Positions 55,178 to 64,000 of a DNA stretch of 64,000 bases are shown one piece after another. Numbering within the stretch: position 1 is the stretch's first letter; each line of letters opens with the position of its first letter. The stretch is from positions 62,001 to 126,000 of the IMG/VR virus record IMGVR_UViG_3300025108_000015. The stretch is one strand, 5' to 3'. The notes beneath the pieces are model-generated. The model saw nothing but the letters and a program-made list of their open reading frames with translations. It was not told the DNA's origin and searched no databases. Position numbers and translations under genes: made by a program. This stretch comes from a virus.

Positions 55178-55957
55178 ATGTTAGACTTTTTCACAGCAGA
55201 AGAACTCGTAGAGAACTACGAGAAGTTCCGTAAACTAATTAACAAAACATTTGAAGGTGACCGATTAGAGGCACTTAATAAAATGTACGACCACTTCGAA
55301 GAACGTATGATTTATACACCAGCATCTTCGGTAGAACATTACCACAATGCATTTCCAGGTGGATACATCGACCACGTTCTTAGGGTAACACGTAATGCTT
55401 TAAAAGTATACGACCTTTATTCTGAGTTAGGTGGTGTTGGTGATTATAGTAGAGAAAGTCTAATATTCACAGCACTACACCACGACCTTGGTAAGTTGGG
55501 TACGCCTGAGTTGGATTACTATGTTAAGAATGATTCCGAATGGCACATAAAGAATCAAGGTAAGATTTACAAAACAAATTCAGACATCCATTGGATGAAT
55601 CTAAACGATAGAACATTCTATCTACTAAACTACTTTGGTATTCAATGTACCCAAGAAGAATGGATTGGTATTAAACTTACTGATGGGTTGTATGACGAGA
55701 ATAACAAAGAGTATTTTATCAAGTACAATAAAGATGACGCATTAAAAACATCGATGCCATACGTAATGCATACCGCTGACTTATTCGCTGCAAGATACGA
55801 GAATGAGAGATGGATGAAAGAAATGAATCCAATAAAGTCTACACGGAAGTCAACTATTGGTAGACCTAAGAAGGGGAATTTAGGTGACGCTTTTACTAAT
55901 AGTAATACTGATACTAAAAGTGTATTCGACGCGTTTAAAGGAATTATAGAGGAGTAA
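55178..55957 (+). CDS. HD-domain phosphohydrolase
   Basis: 259 aa. Metal ligands: H in GGYIDHVLRVTRNAL, HHDLGKLG (HD pair), a later H/D in VMHTADLFAARYENERW. Such proteins hydrolyse phosphate bonds of nucleotides or nucleotide second messengers. The C terminus is basic (STRKSTIGRPKKGNLG). Substrate unknown; anti-signalling activity against host defence is one possibility. Confidence 0.75.
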   Translation: MLDFFTAEELVENYEKFRKLINKTFEGDRLEALNKMYDHFEERMIYTPASSVEHYHNAFPGGYIDHVLRVTRNALKVYDLYSELGGVGDYSRESLIFTALHHDLGKLGTPELDYYVKNDSEWHIKNQGKIYKTNSDIHWMNLNDRTFYLLNYFGIQCTQEEWIGIKLTDGLYDENNKEYFIKYNKDDALKTSMPYVMHTADLFAARYENERWMKEMNPIKSTRKSTIGRPKKGNLGDAFTNSNTDTKSVFDAFKGIIEE

Positions 55958-55958
55958 T

Positions 55959-56240
55959 ATGATTATAACAATTATTATATTATCAATAACAACAATCGTA
56001 TTTTTATTTAGTACGATAAACCTTCTTCGTAAGAACGAAGCATACGAAGATGTTGTGGAAGAGCAGGAGATAGTAATATCAGACACCGCAAATAGAATTG
56101 ATGATTCTATGGCTAAGATGAAAGAGATTGATAAGTTAGGTTCTTTTGAAGCAGATGATGAGACTGGATTTATCTTTAAGAATTTGTATGAAGTAATTGA
56201 GCAATTAGAAAAGTACTATGGGTCGAAAGAGGAAGAATAA
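55959..56240 (+). CDS. Membrane-anchored acidic protein
   Basis: 93 aa. N-terminal helix IITIIILSITTIVFLFSTIN then acidic coil (EEQEIVISDTANRIDDSMAK). Overlaps the sigma gene by 23 nt. Unknown. Confidence 0.55.
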   Translation: MIITIIILSITTIVFLFSTINLLRKNEAYEDVVEEQEIVISDTANRIDDSMAKMKEIDKLGSFEADDETGFIFKNLYEVIEQLEKYYGSKEEE

Positions 56241-56934
56241 AAGATATTTTAATAAAATAAATGAGATTGCAATCAACGCATATAACAATTGTGATGACCA
56301 GCGACTAAAGAATAAAATATACAATCGGTTTATTCATTACCCATTTGATAAACTTGCAGAGAATGTAATACATACTTACAAGACTTATTATTTTGAAGTT
56401 CCATACGAAGATGTTAAAGCAAATGTAGTAGCATTCTTAAATGAGAAGATTCATAAGTTCAATGGAGACAATGGTAGAGCGTTCTCATACTTTACTGTAA
56501 TAGCACGTAACTATTTGTTCAATGAAAACAATGCTAATTATGCTCGTATGAAAATGAGAGATGGTGTTGAAGTCATAGACTCGTCACGTGATATTGTAAA
56601 TGAGGTATTCGATAAACGACAAATGGAAGCTCTAAAAGATTTCATGGATTACTATGTAATGTACATGGATAGTAATATTCTTACAATATTCAATAAAGAA
56701 CGGGACCAAAAGATAGCAGATTCGCTTACTGAATTATTTAGAACACGTGATAACCTATATTCTTACAATAAAAAGGCTCTCTATATACTTATTAGGGAGA
56801 GAACTGGAGTTCAGACTCAATACATCACACGTGTGGTAGGTAAGATGAAGGTTATATACAAAGAACTATATATCGATTTTATGAAAGGTGATATATTACC
56901 AGTAACACATCGAGTGGAGGAATTTAATGGATAA
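56218..56934 (+). CDS. gp55-like late-transcription sigma factor
   Basis: 238 aa. After MGRKRKNKRYFNKINEIAIN, the segment FNGDNGRAFSYFTVIARNYL is the sigma region 2-like core conserved in T4-type gp55 of marine phages. It would direct host RNA polymerase to late promoters. The long C-terminal helices are lineage-specific. The baseplate genes follow at once, as expected for a late module. Confidence 0.8.
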   Translation: MGRKRKNKRYFNKINEIAINAYNNCDDQRLKNKIYNRFIHYPFDKLAENVIHTYKTYYFEVPYEDVKANVVAFLNEKIHKFNGDNGRAFSYFTVIARNYLFNENNANYARMKMRDGVEVIDSSRDIVNEVFDKRQMEALKDFMDYYVMYMDSNILTIFNKERDQKIADSLTELFRTRDNLYSYNKKALYILIRERTGVQTQYITRVVGKMKVIYKELYIDFMKGDILPVTHRVEEFNG

Positions 56935-57289
56935 GGATACTGAATTATTTAAAGGTAAGTCTTTCTCGGATATTATGTCAGACATATATTCCAATCAAAA
57001 AAAGAAAGACCGCCAAATCAAACTACTGATTGCTCAACTCGAACCAATGGTTAAGAGTTTGGGTGATGCATCAGTAGTTGTACCTTTGATAAAAGAATAC
57101 TTAGATATATCAGTTCGTAATGACGATGCTTTAATTAAATTAGCAGCAATCGTCCAACGTATGATGAAGGACAACAATTCGGGCTCAGATGGTGGTATGT
57201 TATTATCACCAGAGGAGAAGAGACAATTGATGGATGCTATTGATGAGGTTGAGAAAGACCTACCTAAAGACGATGGGGGTGATGAATGA
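56927..57289 (+). CDS. Hypothetical protein next to sigma and hub genes
   Basis: 120 aa. KDTELFKGKSFSDIMSDIYS then long helices and an acidic tail (LMDAIDEVEKDLPKDDGGDE). Helix-bundle-like. Overlaps both neighbours (8 and 4 nt). Structural or regulatory role unknown. Confidence 0.6.
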   Translation: MDKDTELFKGKSFSDIMSDIYSNQKKKDRQIKLLIAQLEPMVKSLGDASVVVPLIKEYLDISVRNDDALIKLAAIVQRMMKDNNSGSDGGMLLSPEEKRQLMDAIDEVEKDLPKDDGGDE

Positions 57290-58284
57290 AATATGCACAA
57301 GTATTAGAAGTATATTTAGATGATGATAACCCCAACGGACCCTACTCAATACAAGCTTCTCTAAAAGAATCAAATACAAGTAAACGTATTTTAGCTAAGC
57401 CATTAAGTATACTTAGTAAAACTATTCCTGTTGTTGGTGAGTATGTATGTATACAAAAAGCACCTTCTGATTTCATATCTGCTACGGGTGGTGGTGCTAC
57501 TGTATTTTATTACTCACATCCGGTTTCATTACAAGGTAATGTAAATAATAATATATTAGAAAACGCAACCAGACTTGAAGGAAGTACGATTGGTGGTGAT
57601 TATAATATTACCTCAGCCGGAGTTCCGAACACATCAGGCCCTTCTAAATCCGACCCTAAGAATAAAGAGTTCAAAATAGTATCAAACCTATCACAATTAC
57701 AACCATACTCAGGTGATATTATACATGAGGGTAGGTTTGGCCAATCAATTCGATTTGGGTATACTCCACAAAATTCAGATTCTAAGATTAAACCATCTTG
57801 GACCTCAACTACACCCGAATCACCAATCACTATTATTCGTAATGGCGCTGGTAACTCAAATGGGTATAATAAATTTGTTATAGAAGATATCAATGATGAC
57901 GACTCATCTATATACTTAGCTTCTAAACAAAAGGTTGGAATTAAGTCGTCAAATAACTTTACGTTAGGAGTTACACCCACATCTCTATATACTAAACCAC
58001 AAATAGTATTAAACTCGGACCGACTCGTTCTAAATTCAAAAAAAGACTCAGTTCTAATCAGTGGTGCTAAATCGGTAAATGTATCAACGTCCAATTGGAA
58101 AGCTGATATGGATGTCATATTCAGTCAGTTGGAATCAATCACCGATGCACTATTACAGTTAGCACCCCAACTAACTGCGGCTGCCAATACTGGTGGGCCA
58201 GTCCCATCACTAACGGCCGGTGGTCCTCAATTGTTATCTACGATTACTCAAGTAAAAACTCAGTTAACATTAATGAAACAATAA
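57286..58284 (+). CDS. Baseplate hub/spike OB-fold protein (gp5-like)
   Basis: 332 aa. The N-terminal 90 residues give an OB-fold (GEYVCIQKAP). DIIHEGRFGQSIRFGYTPQN and SPITIIRNGAGNSNG, then EDINDDDSSIYLASKQ, are characteristic of the hub protein that precedes gp25 in marine T4-like phages. The end is helical and Ala/Gly/Leu rich. Likely part of the central tail spike. Confidence 0.75.
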   Translation: MKYAQVLEVYLDDDNPNGPYSIQASLKESNTSKRILAKPLSILSKTIPVVGEYVCIQKAPSDFISATGGGATVFYYSHPVSLQGNVNNNILENATRLEGSTIGGDYNITSAGVPNTSGPSKSDPKNKEFKIVSNLSQLQPYSGDIIHEGRFGQSIRFGYTPQNSDSKIKPSWTSTTPESPITIIRNGAGNSNGYNKFVIEDINDDDSSIYLASKQKVGIKSSNNFTLGVTPTSLYTKPQIVLNSDRLVLNSKKDSVLISGAKSVNVSTSNWKADMDVIFSQLESITDALLQLAPQLTAAANTGGPVPSLTAGGPQLLSTITQVKTQLTLMKQ

Positions 58285-58297
58285 TTATATATAAACA

Positions 58298-58305
58298 TAT
58301 TTATT
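58298..58305 (+). promoter_or_regulatory. TATTTATT late-type motif
   Basis: CATATTTATTATC, four bases before ATG 58309. Confidence 0.35.
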
Positions 58306-58308
58306 ATC

Positions 58309-58791
58309 ATGGATACAAAGAAACTAATTAAGGCAATTCAACTCATCATTAAAGAAGAGGTAAAGAAGGAAGTCTCTAAACGTGAGAAGTCTTTACGAGC
58401 TTCTATTATAAAAGAGATAAAGCAATCACAACCAAACGTTGTTGATAAAGACCCGCTTGATGTAGACCACGTATTTGAATCTAATACTAAAATAAATAAA
58501 TCATTTACCGGCAACGCAACGTTAAATGATATGTTAAACGAAACCGCTGATAGTGGTGAGTGGAGAAGTATTAATTCAAATGGAGTTGGTGGTGGTATGT
58601 TTGATGCATCACAAGCACAGGCGTTCGCTGGTGGTATGGGTCAACAACCACAAGTGTTACAAAACGCAGATGGTAGAACAATACCAACTAATCAGCTACA
58701 ACAAACTGACGCAGGTAAAGCGGTAGTTGACGCACTAACACGTGACTACTCAGGTTTAATGAAACATATAAATAATAAGAAGGGTAGCTAA
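58309..58791 (+). CDS. Baseplate-region hypothetical protein
   Basis: 160 aa. Charged coil at the start (LIIKEEVKKEVSKREKSLR), a Gly/Gln-rich low-complexity middle (GGMFDASQAQAFAGGMGQQP) and helical end. Between hub and gp25; overlaps gp25 by one base. Likely structural or assembly factor. Confidence 0.65.
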   Translation: MDTKKLIKAIQLIIKEEVKKEVSKREKSLRASIIKEIKQSQPNVVDKDPLDVDHVFESNTKINKSFTGNATLNDMLNETADSGEWRSINSNGVGGGMFDASQAQAFAGGMGQQPQVLQNADGRTIPTNQLQQTDAGKAVVDALTRDYSGLMKHINNKKGS

Positions 58792-59225
58792 TGGCATCCC
58801 GTAATGAATTTAGTATCAATCCTTTAGACTTAAAAAGGAATAAGGCAGTTGGAGTTTTGTTACCATTGGGTGGTAGTCCATTATTTAAACTATCATATAC
58901 AACTGAAGAGCAGGCTATATCTAATCTTAAAAACTTGATTTTAACAAGAAAGGGTGAACGTCATCTTCAACCAACATTTGGTTCCGATGTATACTCATTG
59001 TTATTTGAACAAATGACAGAAGACTTAGCAGATGATTTGGAAAGTTCACTACGAGATGATATTAAATTCTGGCTTCCATATATTATTATAGATAGTATAC
59101 GAGTAATTACCAACGAAGATAATAATAGAGTAAACATAAATTTAGTAGTTAAGGTAACTGACCGTGGGGCAAACACAAAAATAACAATTCTTGTTTCAGA
59201 GCAAGGTAATATATCTATTGTTTAA
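58791..59225 (+). CDS. gp25-like baseplate wedge protein
   Basis: 144 aa. FKLSYTTEEQAISNLKNLIL, TRKGERHLQPTFGSDVYSLL are the hallmark gp25/T4 lysozyme-like baseplate family. It belongs to the sheath-facing wedge and nucleates sheath assembly. Position and length are typical. Confidence 0.93.
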   Translation: MASRNEFSINPLDLKRNKAVGVLLPLGGSPLFKLSYTTEEQAISNLKNLILTRKGERHLQPTFGSDVYSLLFEQMTEDLADDLESSLRDDIKFWLPYIIIDSIRVITNEDNNRVNINLVVKVTDRGANTKITILVSEQGNISIV

Positions 59226-59234
59226 GGATAAGAC

Positions 59235-61145
59235 ATGGCTGATAAAATAAAAAAAGATGTAAATTTAATAGGTAGAGACTTCGGTGATATCCGTAAGAAT
59301 CTAATTGACTTTACTAAAACATATTTCCCAAATACCTATAATGATTTTAATGAATCATCTCCTGGTATGATGTTTATGGAAATGGCGGCATATGTGGGTG
59401 ATGTACTTTCATATTATACCGATGTTCAATTAAGAGAATCTGTTTTAGAAGAAGCTCAAGAAAAGTCTAATGTATTTACAATAGCACAATCATTTGGGTA
59501 TAAGCCAAAGTTAAATGTACCAGCAACAACCGATATGACTGTGTATCAGATATTACCTGCGATGGGTAGTGGTGATAATGTTAAGCCAAACTTTGACTAC
59601 GCATTAACCTTAAAAGAAGGTATGGTCATTGGTTCAACTGAAAGTCCCAACGTTGAATTTACTACTATAAATAAAGTAAGATTTGCACAATCATCTTCAT
59701 TCGACCCCACTGACGTTTCGGTTTATCAAATTGACGAAACAACAAACGAACCTATCTATTATTTATTAAAAAAATATGTTAAAGCAGTTAGTGGTAAAAG
59801 TGAAACATCTACATTTAACTTTGGTTCTCCAAAACCTTACGATAAAATAAAAATAGAAGCGGATGGTTTGATTGATGTAATAAGCATCATGGATGATGAT
59901 GGTGATGAGTGGACTAAGGTTGAGTATCTAGCACAAGACACTGTGTTTGAAGAATTACCAAACACTACCGATTACTCATTAGCCATGGCTGCTTACGCAA
60001 ATGAGACACCATCATTACTTAAACTAAAAAGAGTACCCAAACGTTACATTACACGTATAACTGACGATGGTACACTCGACATTCAATTTGGAGCAGGGGT
60101 ATCATCAAATTCAGACGAAGAGATACTTCCAAATCCGGATAACGTTGGCTCCGCACTATATCCCGCAAGTGGTGACCTTGACCAAGGGGTTGACCCATCA
60201 AACTTTATGTACGCTAAAACATATGGTGTAGCTCCAGCTAATACCGAATTAACTGTTACATACCGAATAGGTAATGGTGTTTCTGATAACGTTCCATCTT
60301 CTGATTTAACAACGATTGTAGAACGTGTAATTGAAACTGATGGTAGTAGGTTGGTTGGTGATGTTTTTAATGTAGTTAAAAACTCAATAGCAGTAACGAA
60401 CGAAGTAGCAGCAACTGGCGCCCAATTTGAAGAAGAGATTGAGCAGGTACGTAACAACGCTCTTGCATATTTTAGAGCACAAAATAGAGCCGTAACCAGA
60501 GAAGACTACTTACTTAGAGCGTACGCATTACCACCACAATTTGGTTCGGTAGCAAAAGCATATGCTGCACCTGACTTCCAAATCAATACTTTATTGGATG
60601 ATGGTCCGGACCCAATTCCAAATCCATTAGCAATTAACTTCTATACATTAGGATATGATTCTAAGAAAAAGCTTACTCAGTTAAACAATGCTACAAAGCA
60701 AAACTTACAAAACTATTTGTCTTACTATCGTATATTAACTGATGCTGTAAATATTAAAAATGCATACATCGTAAATATTGGTATCAACTTCGAAATAATA
60801 GTATTACCAAATTACAATTCAAATGAGGTTCTCTTAAAATGTATCAACACATTAAAAGAATTATTCAAAATCGAACGTATGGCTATTAACAAACCGATAA
60901 ATCTAACTGACTTATATGTTAGCTTGGATGGAGTTGATGGTGTTCAATCGGTAGTCAGACCTAATAAAGAAGATGAGGGTGGGTTACAAATTATAAATAA
61001 ATTTGGCGGAACTTATTCTGATAATAAATATAGTACAAAAGAAGCTACCAGAAATGGTATAGTGTATCCACCAAAAGACCCAACTTGTTTTGAAATAAAA
61101 TATCCTGACGTAGACATCGTAGGTAAAGTTGTATCATTATTTTAA
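59235..61145 (+). CDS. gp6-like baseplate wedge protein (J-like)
   Basis: 636 aa. NESSPGMMFMEMAAYVGDVL, SYYTDVQLRESVLEEAQEKS and RTVTREDYLLRAYALPPQFG-type segment define the gp6/GpJ wedge fold. Full length for the family. Follows gp25 directly, as in T4-like tails. Major scaffold of the baseplate ring. Confidence 0.93.
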   Translation: MADKIKKDVNLIGRDFGDIRKNLIDFTKTYFPNTYNDFNESSPGMMFMEMAAYVGDVLSYYTDVQLRESVLEEAQEKSNVFTIAQSFGYKPKLNVPATTDMTVYQILPAMGSGDNVKPNFDYALTLKEGMVIGSTESPNVEFTTINKVRFAQSSSFDPTDVSVYQIDETTNEPIYYLLKKYVKAVSGKSETSTFNFGSPKPYDKIKIEADGLIDVISIMDDDGDEWTKVEYLAQDTVFEELPNTTDYSLAMAAYANETPSLLKLKRVPKRYITRITDDGTLDIQFGAGVSSNSDEEILPNPDNVGSALYPASGDLDQGVDPSNFMYAKTYGVAPANTELTVTYRIGNGVSDNVPSSDLTTIVERVIETDGSRLVGDVFNVVKNSIAVTNEVAATGAQFEEEIEQVRNNALAYFRAQNRAVTREDYLLRAYALPPQFGSVAKAYAAPDFQINTLLDDGPDPIPNPLAINFYTLGYDSKKKLTQLNNATKQNLQNYLSYYRILTDAVNIKNAYIVNIGINFEIIVLPNYNSNEVLLKCINTLKELFKIERMAINKPINLTDLYVSLDGVDGVQSVVRPNKEDEGGLQIINKFGGTYSDNKYSTKEATRNGIVYPPKDPTCFEIKYPDVDIVGKVVSLF

Positions 61146-61155
61146 AAGGTAGAAG

Positions 61156-63246
61156 ATGATTTATAGAATATATCCAAAAAAAGACGCAACCATATACGAA
61201 GACTCCGCTCGTAAAAATCAAAACACGGGTAAGGATGAGATTCTTGAAATCGGTAAGTTTTACGATACTGATAACACCTCTTTATTGGGTAATAGTAGAG
61301 CACTCATTGAATTTGATTTAAAAGAAATATCATCTTCAATAGCCAATGGGGACATCACATCACCACAATATAGATTGAGAGTTGAGAATATTGAAAGTCG
61401 TGAAATTCAATCTGAATACGACTTATTTGTATATCCGTTATATGAGGGGTTTACCGAAGGACTTGGTTCTCAAGATGACAAACCACACAATGAATCAGAT
61501 GTTAGTTGGGTAACACGAAGTTTATCAGAAGGGTGGGATATATTGAATTCCACAGTTGGTAAGCCAGTTGACCCATCATTAATTCCAGCACTTGAAACTT
61601 ACTACAACTTTAATTCAAATGCAGGTAACTTTGAGTTAGTTGAACCAATACTTGGTACTGATGGTAGTTCACCATCATTACAAGCAATCGATGGGGCATT
61701 GGTGTTATCGGCATCCAACTATGGTGGTGGAACTGCCGCTCTATCCTCATCATTGGATGAAGGTAAAGTCTACACAATATCATTTGACGCAAAGCAATTG
61801 TCGTTATCTGGAATTGATTTTAGAGTATATAAGCCAGATGGTTCATATTATGATGATAGTGAAGTTAGTGGTTATTTTGATTCATTATTGGGTAGTAAAT
61901 CATATGAGATGTCATTCACAGGCTCGGCTGCTGTAAATGGTAATAAGATACATAAAGTCTTATTTACATTCTTTGATGATAATGGTAGTAACGGGTCGGA
62001 TGGTCAGCTTGATAACTTCTTCGTATACAGTAATGTAGAGAATGATGTAATATTTCTTGACCAATTCAATATAGATGGTGACCTACCATCTACGTATGTT
62101 GTAAATGACATTATTTTAAGTGAACACCAATCTAAACAAATCACCACTATTAAAGATGGTGTACTGATAATGTCAGCGTCAAATTTCGGTGGTGCTACAT
62201 TAAATCGTAAAGCAACATTACAAGACACACTAATATACACAGCAAGTTTTAGTATAGATCCAGGAACAATACATACAAGTTCAGCTGATGGGTCTCCATC
62301 CGGTATTGTATTTAGTATTCAAGAACCTGATGGTAGGCTTTTAGACTCGTCTGAATATTTACAAAACTCATATGTATCAAACTTAACATCGTCAAACGAT
62401 GTCACGGTATTTTTTAAAGCACAACAGGATGGGAATCACAACTTTAGATTTACATTCTTTGGTAGTGGTAGTGGTGATTTTAGTGGGTCTTTAGATAATT
62501 TCTCACTCAAAACCCCAAATGTATTAACGTCTTCATATTATACTGATTTTAAATACGATGCGCACTGGATTTCTAATCAAGGTGGTGGTACATGGTTTAC
62601 TTCATCATTCAACACAGGTAAACATTACTACCAATCTTTTGATAAGTACACGTCTAATTTGGATGTCGAAGTAACTGATTATGTAAATGATTGGTTGGAT
62701 GGTACACGAACCAATAATGGTTTCATTGTTAAAAAATCTAAAACGGATGAACAATCAACAACTAAGTTTGGTTCAATCAAATTCTTCTCGTCAGATACCA
62801 ACACAATCTATCCACCGGTATTAGAAGTAAGATGGGATGGTGATTCATTCGATACGGGTGCACTATCCGCGCTGAGTGGTGATGATATCATACTATATGT
62901 TAAGAATTTGTCAACTGAGTATAAAGAAAGTTCCAAAGCCAAGATTAGAGTCTATGGTAGAGAACGTTTTCCGGCACGTACATTTTCATCAACATCAAAT
63001 TACAAATTGGTTAAATACCTACCAGCTACCTCATACTACTCGGTAGTTGATGCTGAAACAGAACAGGTAATTATTCCGTTCGACACTACTTATACTAAGG
63101 TGGGTTGTGACTCCGAAGGTAACTATTTTAACTTTTGGTTTAATGGACTTCAACCGGAACGATTCTATAAGTTTATATTTAGGGTAGACCAGAATAGTAC
63201 AACAAAATATTATGATGATAACTTCTATTTTAAGGTGGTTAGATAA
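61156..63246 (+). CDS. Large baseplate/tail structural protein with duplicated jelly-roll inserts
   Basis: 696 aa. The first 140 residues (YPKKDATIYEDSARKNQNTG, SRALIEFDL) resemble a DNRLRE-type domain and end at SEGWDI; the C-terminal third returns to that theme (LDVEVTDYVNDWLDG). Between lie two similar modules, about residues 175-290 and 330-460, each with LSASN(Y/F)GG and LDNF motifs, like carbohydrate-binding jelly rolls. It could be an adsorption or wedge protein in place of gp7/gp8. Confidence 0.7.
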   Translation: MIYRIYPKKDATIYEDSARKNQNTGKDEILEIGKFYDTDNTSLLGNSRALIEFDLKEISSSIANGDITSPQYRLRVENIESREIQSEYDLFVYPLYEGFTEGLGSQDDKPHNESDVSWVTRSLSEGWDILNSTVGKPVDPSLIPALETYYNFNSNAGNFELVEPILGTDGSSPSLQAIDGALVLSASNYGGGTAALSSSLDEGKVYTISFDAKQLSLSGIDFRVYKPDGSYYDDSEVSGYFDSLLGSKSYEMSFTGSAAVNGNKIHKVLFTFFDDNGSNGSDGQLDNFFVYSNVENDVIFLDQFNIDGDLPSTYVVNDIILSEHQSKQITTIKDGVLIMSASNFGGATLNRKATLQDTLIYTASFSIDPGTIHTSSADGSPSGIVFSIQEPDGRLLDSSEYLQNSYVSNLTSSNDVTVFFKAQQDGNHNFRFTFFGSGSGDFSGSLDNFSLKTPNVLTSSYYTDFKYDAHWISNQGGGTWFTSSFNTGKHYYQSFDKYTSNLDVEVTDYVNDWLDGTRTNNGFIVKKSKTDEQSTTKFGSIKFFSSDTNTIYPPVLEVRWDGDSFDTGALSALSGDDIILYVKNLSTEYKESSKAKIRVYGRERFPARTFSSTSNYKLVKYLPATSYYSVVDAETEQVIIPFDTTYTKVGCDSEGNYFNFWFNGLQPERFYKFIFRVDQNSTTKYYDDNFYFKVVR

Positions 63247-63752
63247 TGAATAAACGTGGCGTAAGACGTAATGGTAGAGGTCAGATAATCTCATACGAGA
63301 TTGATGGCGCATCCGATTCTAATGTAGATTCACAAATATATGGTGATGTTACACTTACATCGGATGATAATAATTATAGTAGTACTATAAAGCATGACTT
63401 GATACAAAGGTCAAGTCGGCCATTTTTTAATTCAGACCAGCAGCCAATATCTGTTTCGTATGAAACGTATACTGATGTTGAATTTTCTGATGAGTTTATA
63501 AATGAAGTAGATATTAAGGAACCACGTGATGTGTTTGCTGTATTTACGTTCCAATCTTTAGTAAGAAATATAAATGAAGGTGTGGTAGGCCCAACGGCAG
63601 GTCCAACCGGCCCACAAGGTACGACAGGTCCAACAACAGGTTTTGGTTCAACAACTCCAACGACAGGTTTTGGCTCAACCGGTCCAGGCCGACCATCCCC
63701 AACACCGTCACCAAGCGGACCTTCGGGTGGTGGATTTAAAGGCGGACTATAA
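63246..63752 (+). CDS. Structural protein with collagen-like tail
   Basis: 168 aa. The first 120 residues are a globular structural-looking domain. The end has Gly-X-Y-like repeats GPTAGPTGPQGTTGPTTG and GFGST runs, then Pro/Ser-rich GRPSPTPSPSGPSGG. Collagen-like stretches often form trimeric fibrous links in tails. Overlaps neighbours by one base. Confidence 0.7.
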   Translation: MNKRGVRRNGRGQIISYEIDGASDSNVDSQIYGDVTLTSDDNNYSSTIKHDLIQRSSRPFFNSDQQPISVSYETYTDVEFSDEFINEVDIKEPRDVFAVFTFQSLVRNINEGVVGPTAGPTGPQGTTGPTTGFGSTTPTTGFGSTGPGRPSPTPSPSGPSGGGFKGGL

Positions 63753-63755
63753 TAT

Positions 63756-64000
63756 ATGTCATTGGATAGATTTAAAAATAAAGAAGAAGTTGTTGGGTTC
63801 GTTCCAACCTATGGAAACACATTTAACGATGGTGTCGATGGTACTCTTAGACCATTAACTGTAAATGATGTTGATGGTACACTTGCGCCCGGAGTTTTAT
63901 CAAAACTCAGACCCAACATGGAACGTCATGTATATTCTGGTGAAAACTTATTAAAGTCAACATACAAACTACCAATACCATATTCTGAAAATGGTAACAC
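63756..64000 (+). CDS. Structural protein, 3'-truncated by window edge
   Basis: 81 codons visible from ATG 63756: MSLDRFKNKEEVVGFVPTYG, TLRPLTVNDVDGTLAPGVLS. Continues past the window. Late structural position suggests a baseplate or tail-fibre protein. Confidence 0.55.
   Translation, partial: MSLDRFKNKEEVVGFVPTYGNTFNDGVDGTLRPLTVNDVDGTLAPGVLSKLRPNMERHVYSGENLLKSTYKLPIPYSENGN

Noticed and set aside
57600-58118. 172-aa minus-strand ORF opposite the hub gene
   Set aside because: Antisense to a clear structural gene, in a genome with no other supported minus-strand gene.
1-64000. Bacterial chromosome or integrated prophage
   Set aside because: No integrase, attachment repeat, rRNA or housekeeping operon; single-strand gene orientation and baseplate genes fit a lytic phage genome.

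Overview
This 64 kb, A+T-rich window is part of a large tailed-phage genome, most likely a T4-like myovirus infecting a marine Flavobacteriia/Bacteroidota host. Virus evidence: every gene I can support lies on the + strand, genes are short and tightly packed with ATGA/TAATG overlaps, and the right end carries T4-type baseplate genes (gp25-like, gp6-like, an OB-fold hub protein) next to a gp55-like late sigma factor. Host evidence: promoters fit the Bacteroidota pattern TTG-N20-TANNTTNG, most starts lack a Shine-Dalgarno sequence, two secreted proteins carry (or resemble) type IX secretion C-terminal domains, and ClpS, DUF4494 and TIGR03643/DUF2805-like genes resemble Bacteroidota versions.

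Layout. 1-5 kb: glycosyltransferases and a sugar epimerase. 5-17 kb: likely lysis and virion-cargo genes: amidase endolysin, a 985-aa T9SS repeat protein, a barrel-like partner, small membrane proteins, a PAP2 phosphatase, a zinc-ribbon protein, an HExxH protease, a HAD phosphatase, ClpS and a P-loop kinase. 17-25 kb: 2OG oxygenase, sulfotransferase, then early genes behind a repeated promoter family, then GroES, an HNH protein, GroEL and a J-domain protein. 25-31 kb: secreted nuclease, flavodoxin-fold reductase, second secreted protein, Nudix, Smr. 30.9-31.7 kb: gene-free region with a terminator, two DnaA-box matches, iteron-like repeats and perfect palindromes, a candidate origin. 31.7-41.4 kb: tiny, often duplicated early genes, ThyA, FkbM methyltransferase, GT25. 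41.4-42.5 kb: five tRNAs plus two paralogous cloverleaf RNAs that are not normal tRNAs. 42.5-53.5 kb: APS-kinase-like, adenylyltransferase and hotdog genes, a metallopeptidase/VWA protein with a MoxR/CobS-like AAA+ ATPase, Hsp20 and UvdE. 53.5-64 kb: membrane coiled-coil protein, ClpP, HD protein, gp55-like sigma and baseplate/structural genes running off the window.

Working together: the phage carries its own proteostasis set (GroES/GroEL/J-protein/Hsp20/ClpP/ClpS/AAA+-VWA), host-surface and secretion-exploiting proteins, and nucleotide and DNA-repair enzymes. Two promoter classes are visible: host-like early promoters with a conserved upstream block and leader, and a TATTTATA motif just upstream of several later genes that could serve the gp55-like sigma. 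The best candidate for something undescribed is the pair of covarying, tRNA-shaped but non-canonical RNAs at 42.2-42.4 kb.
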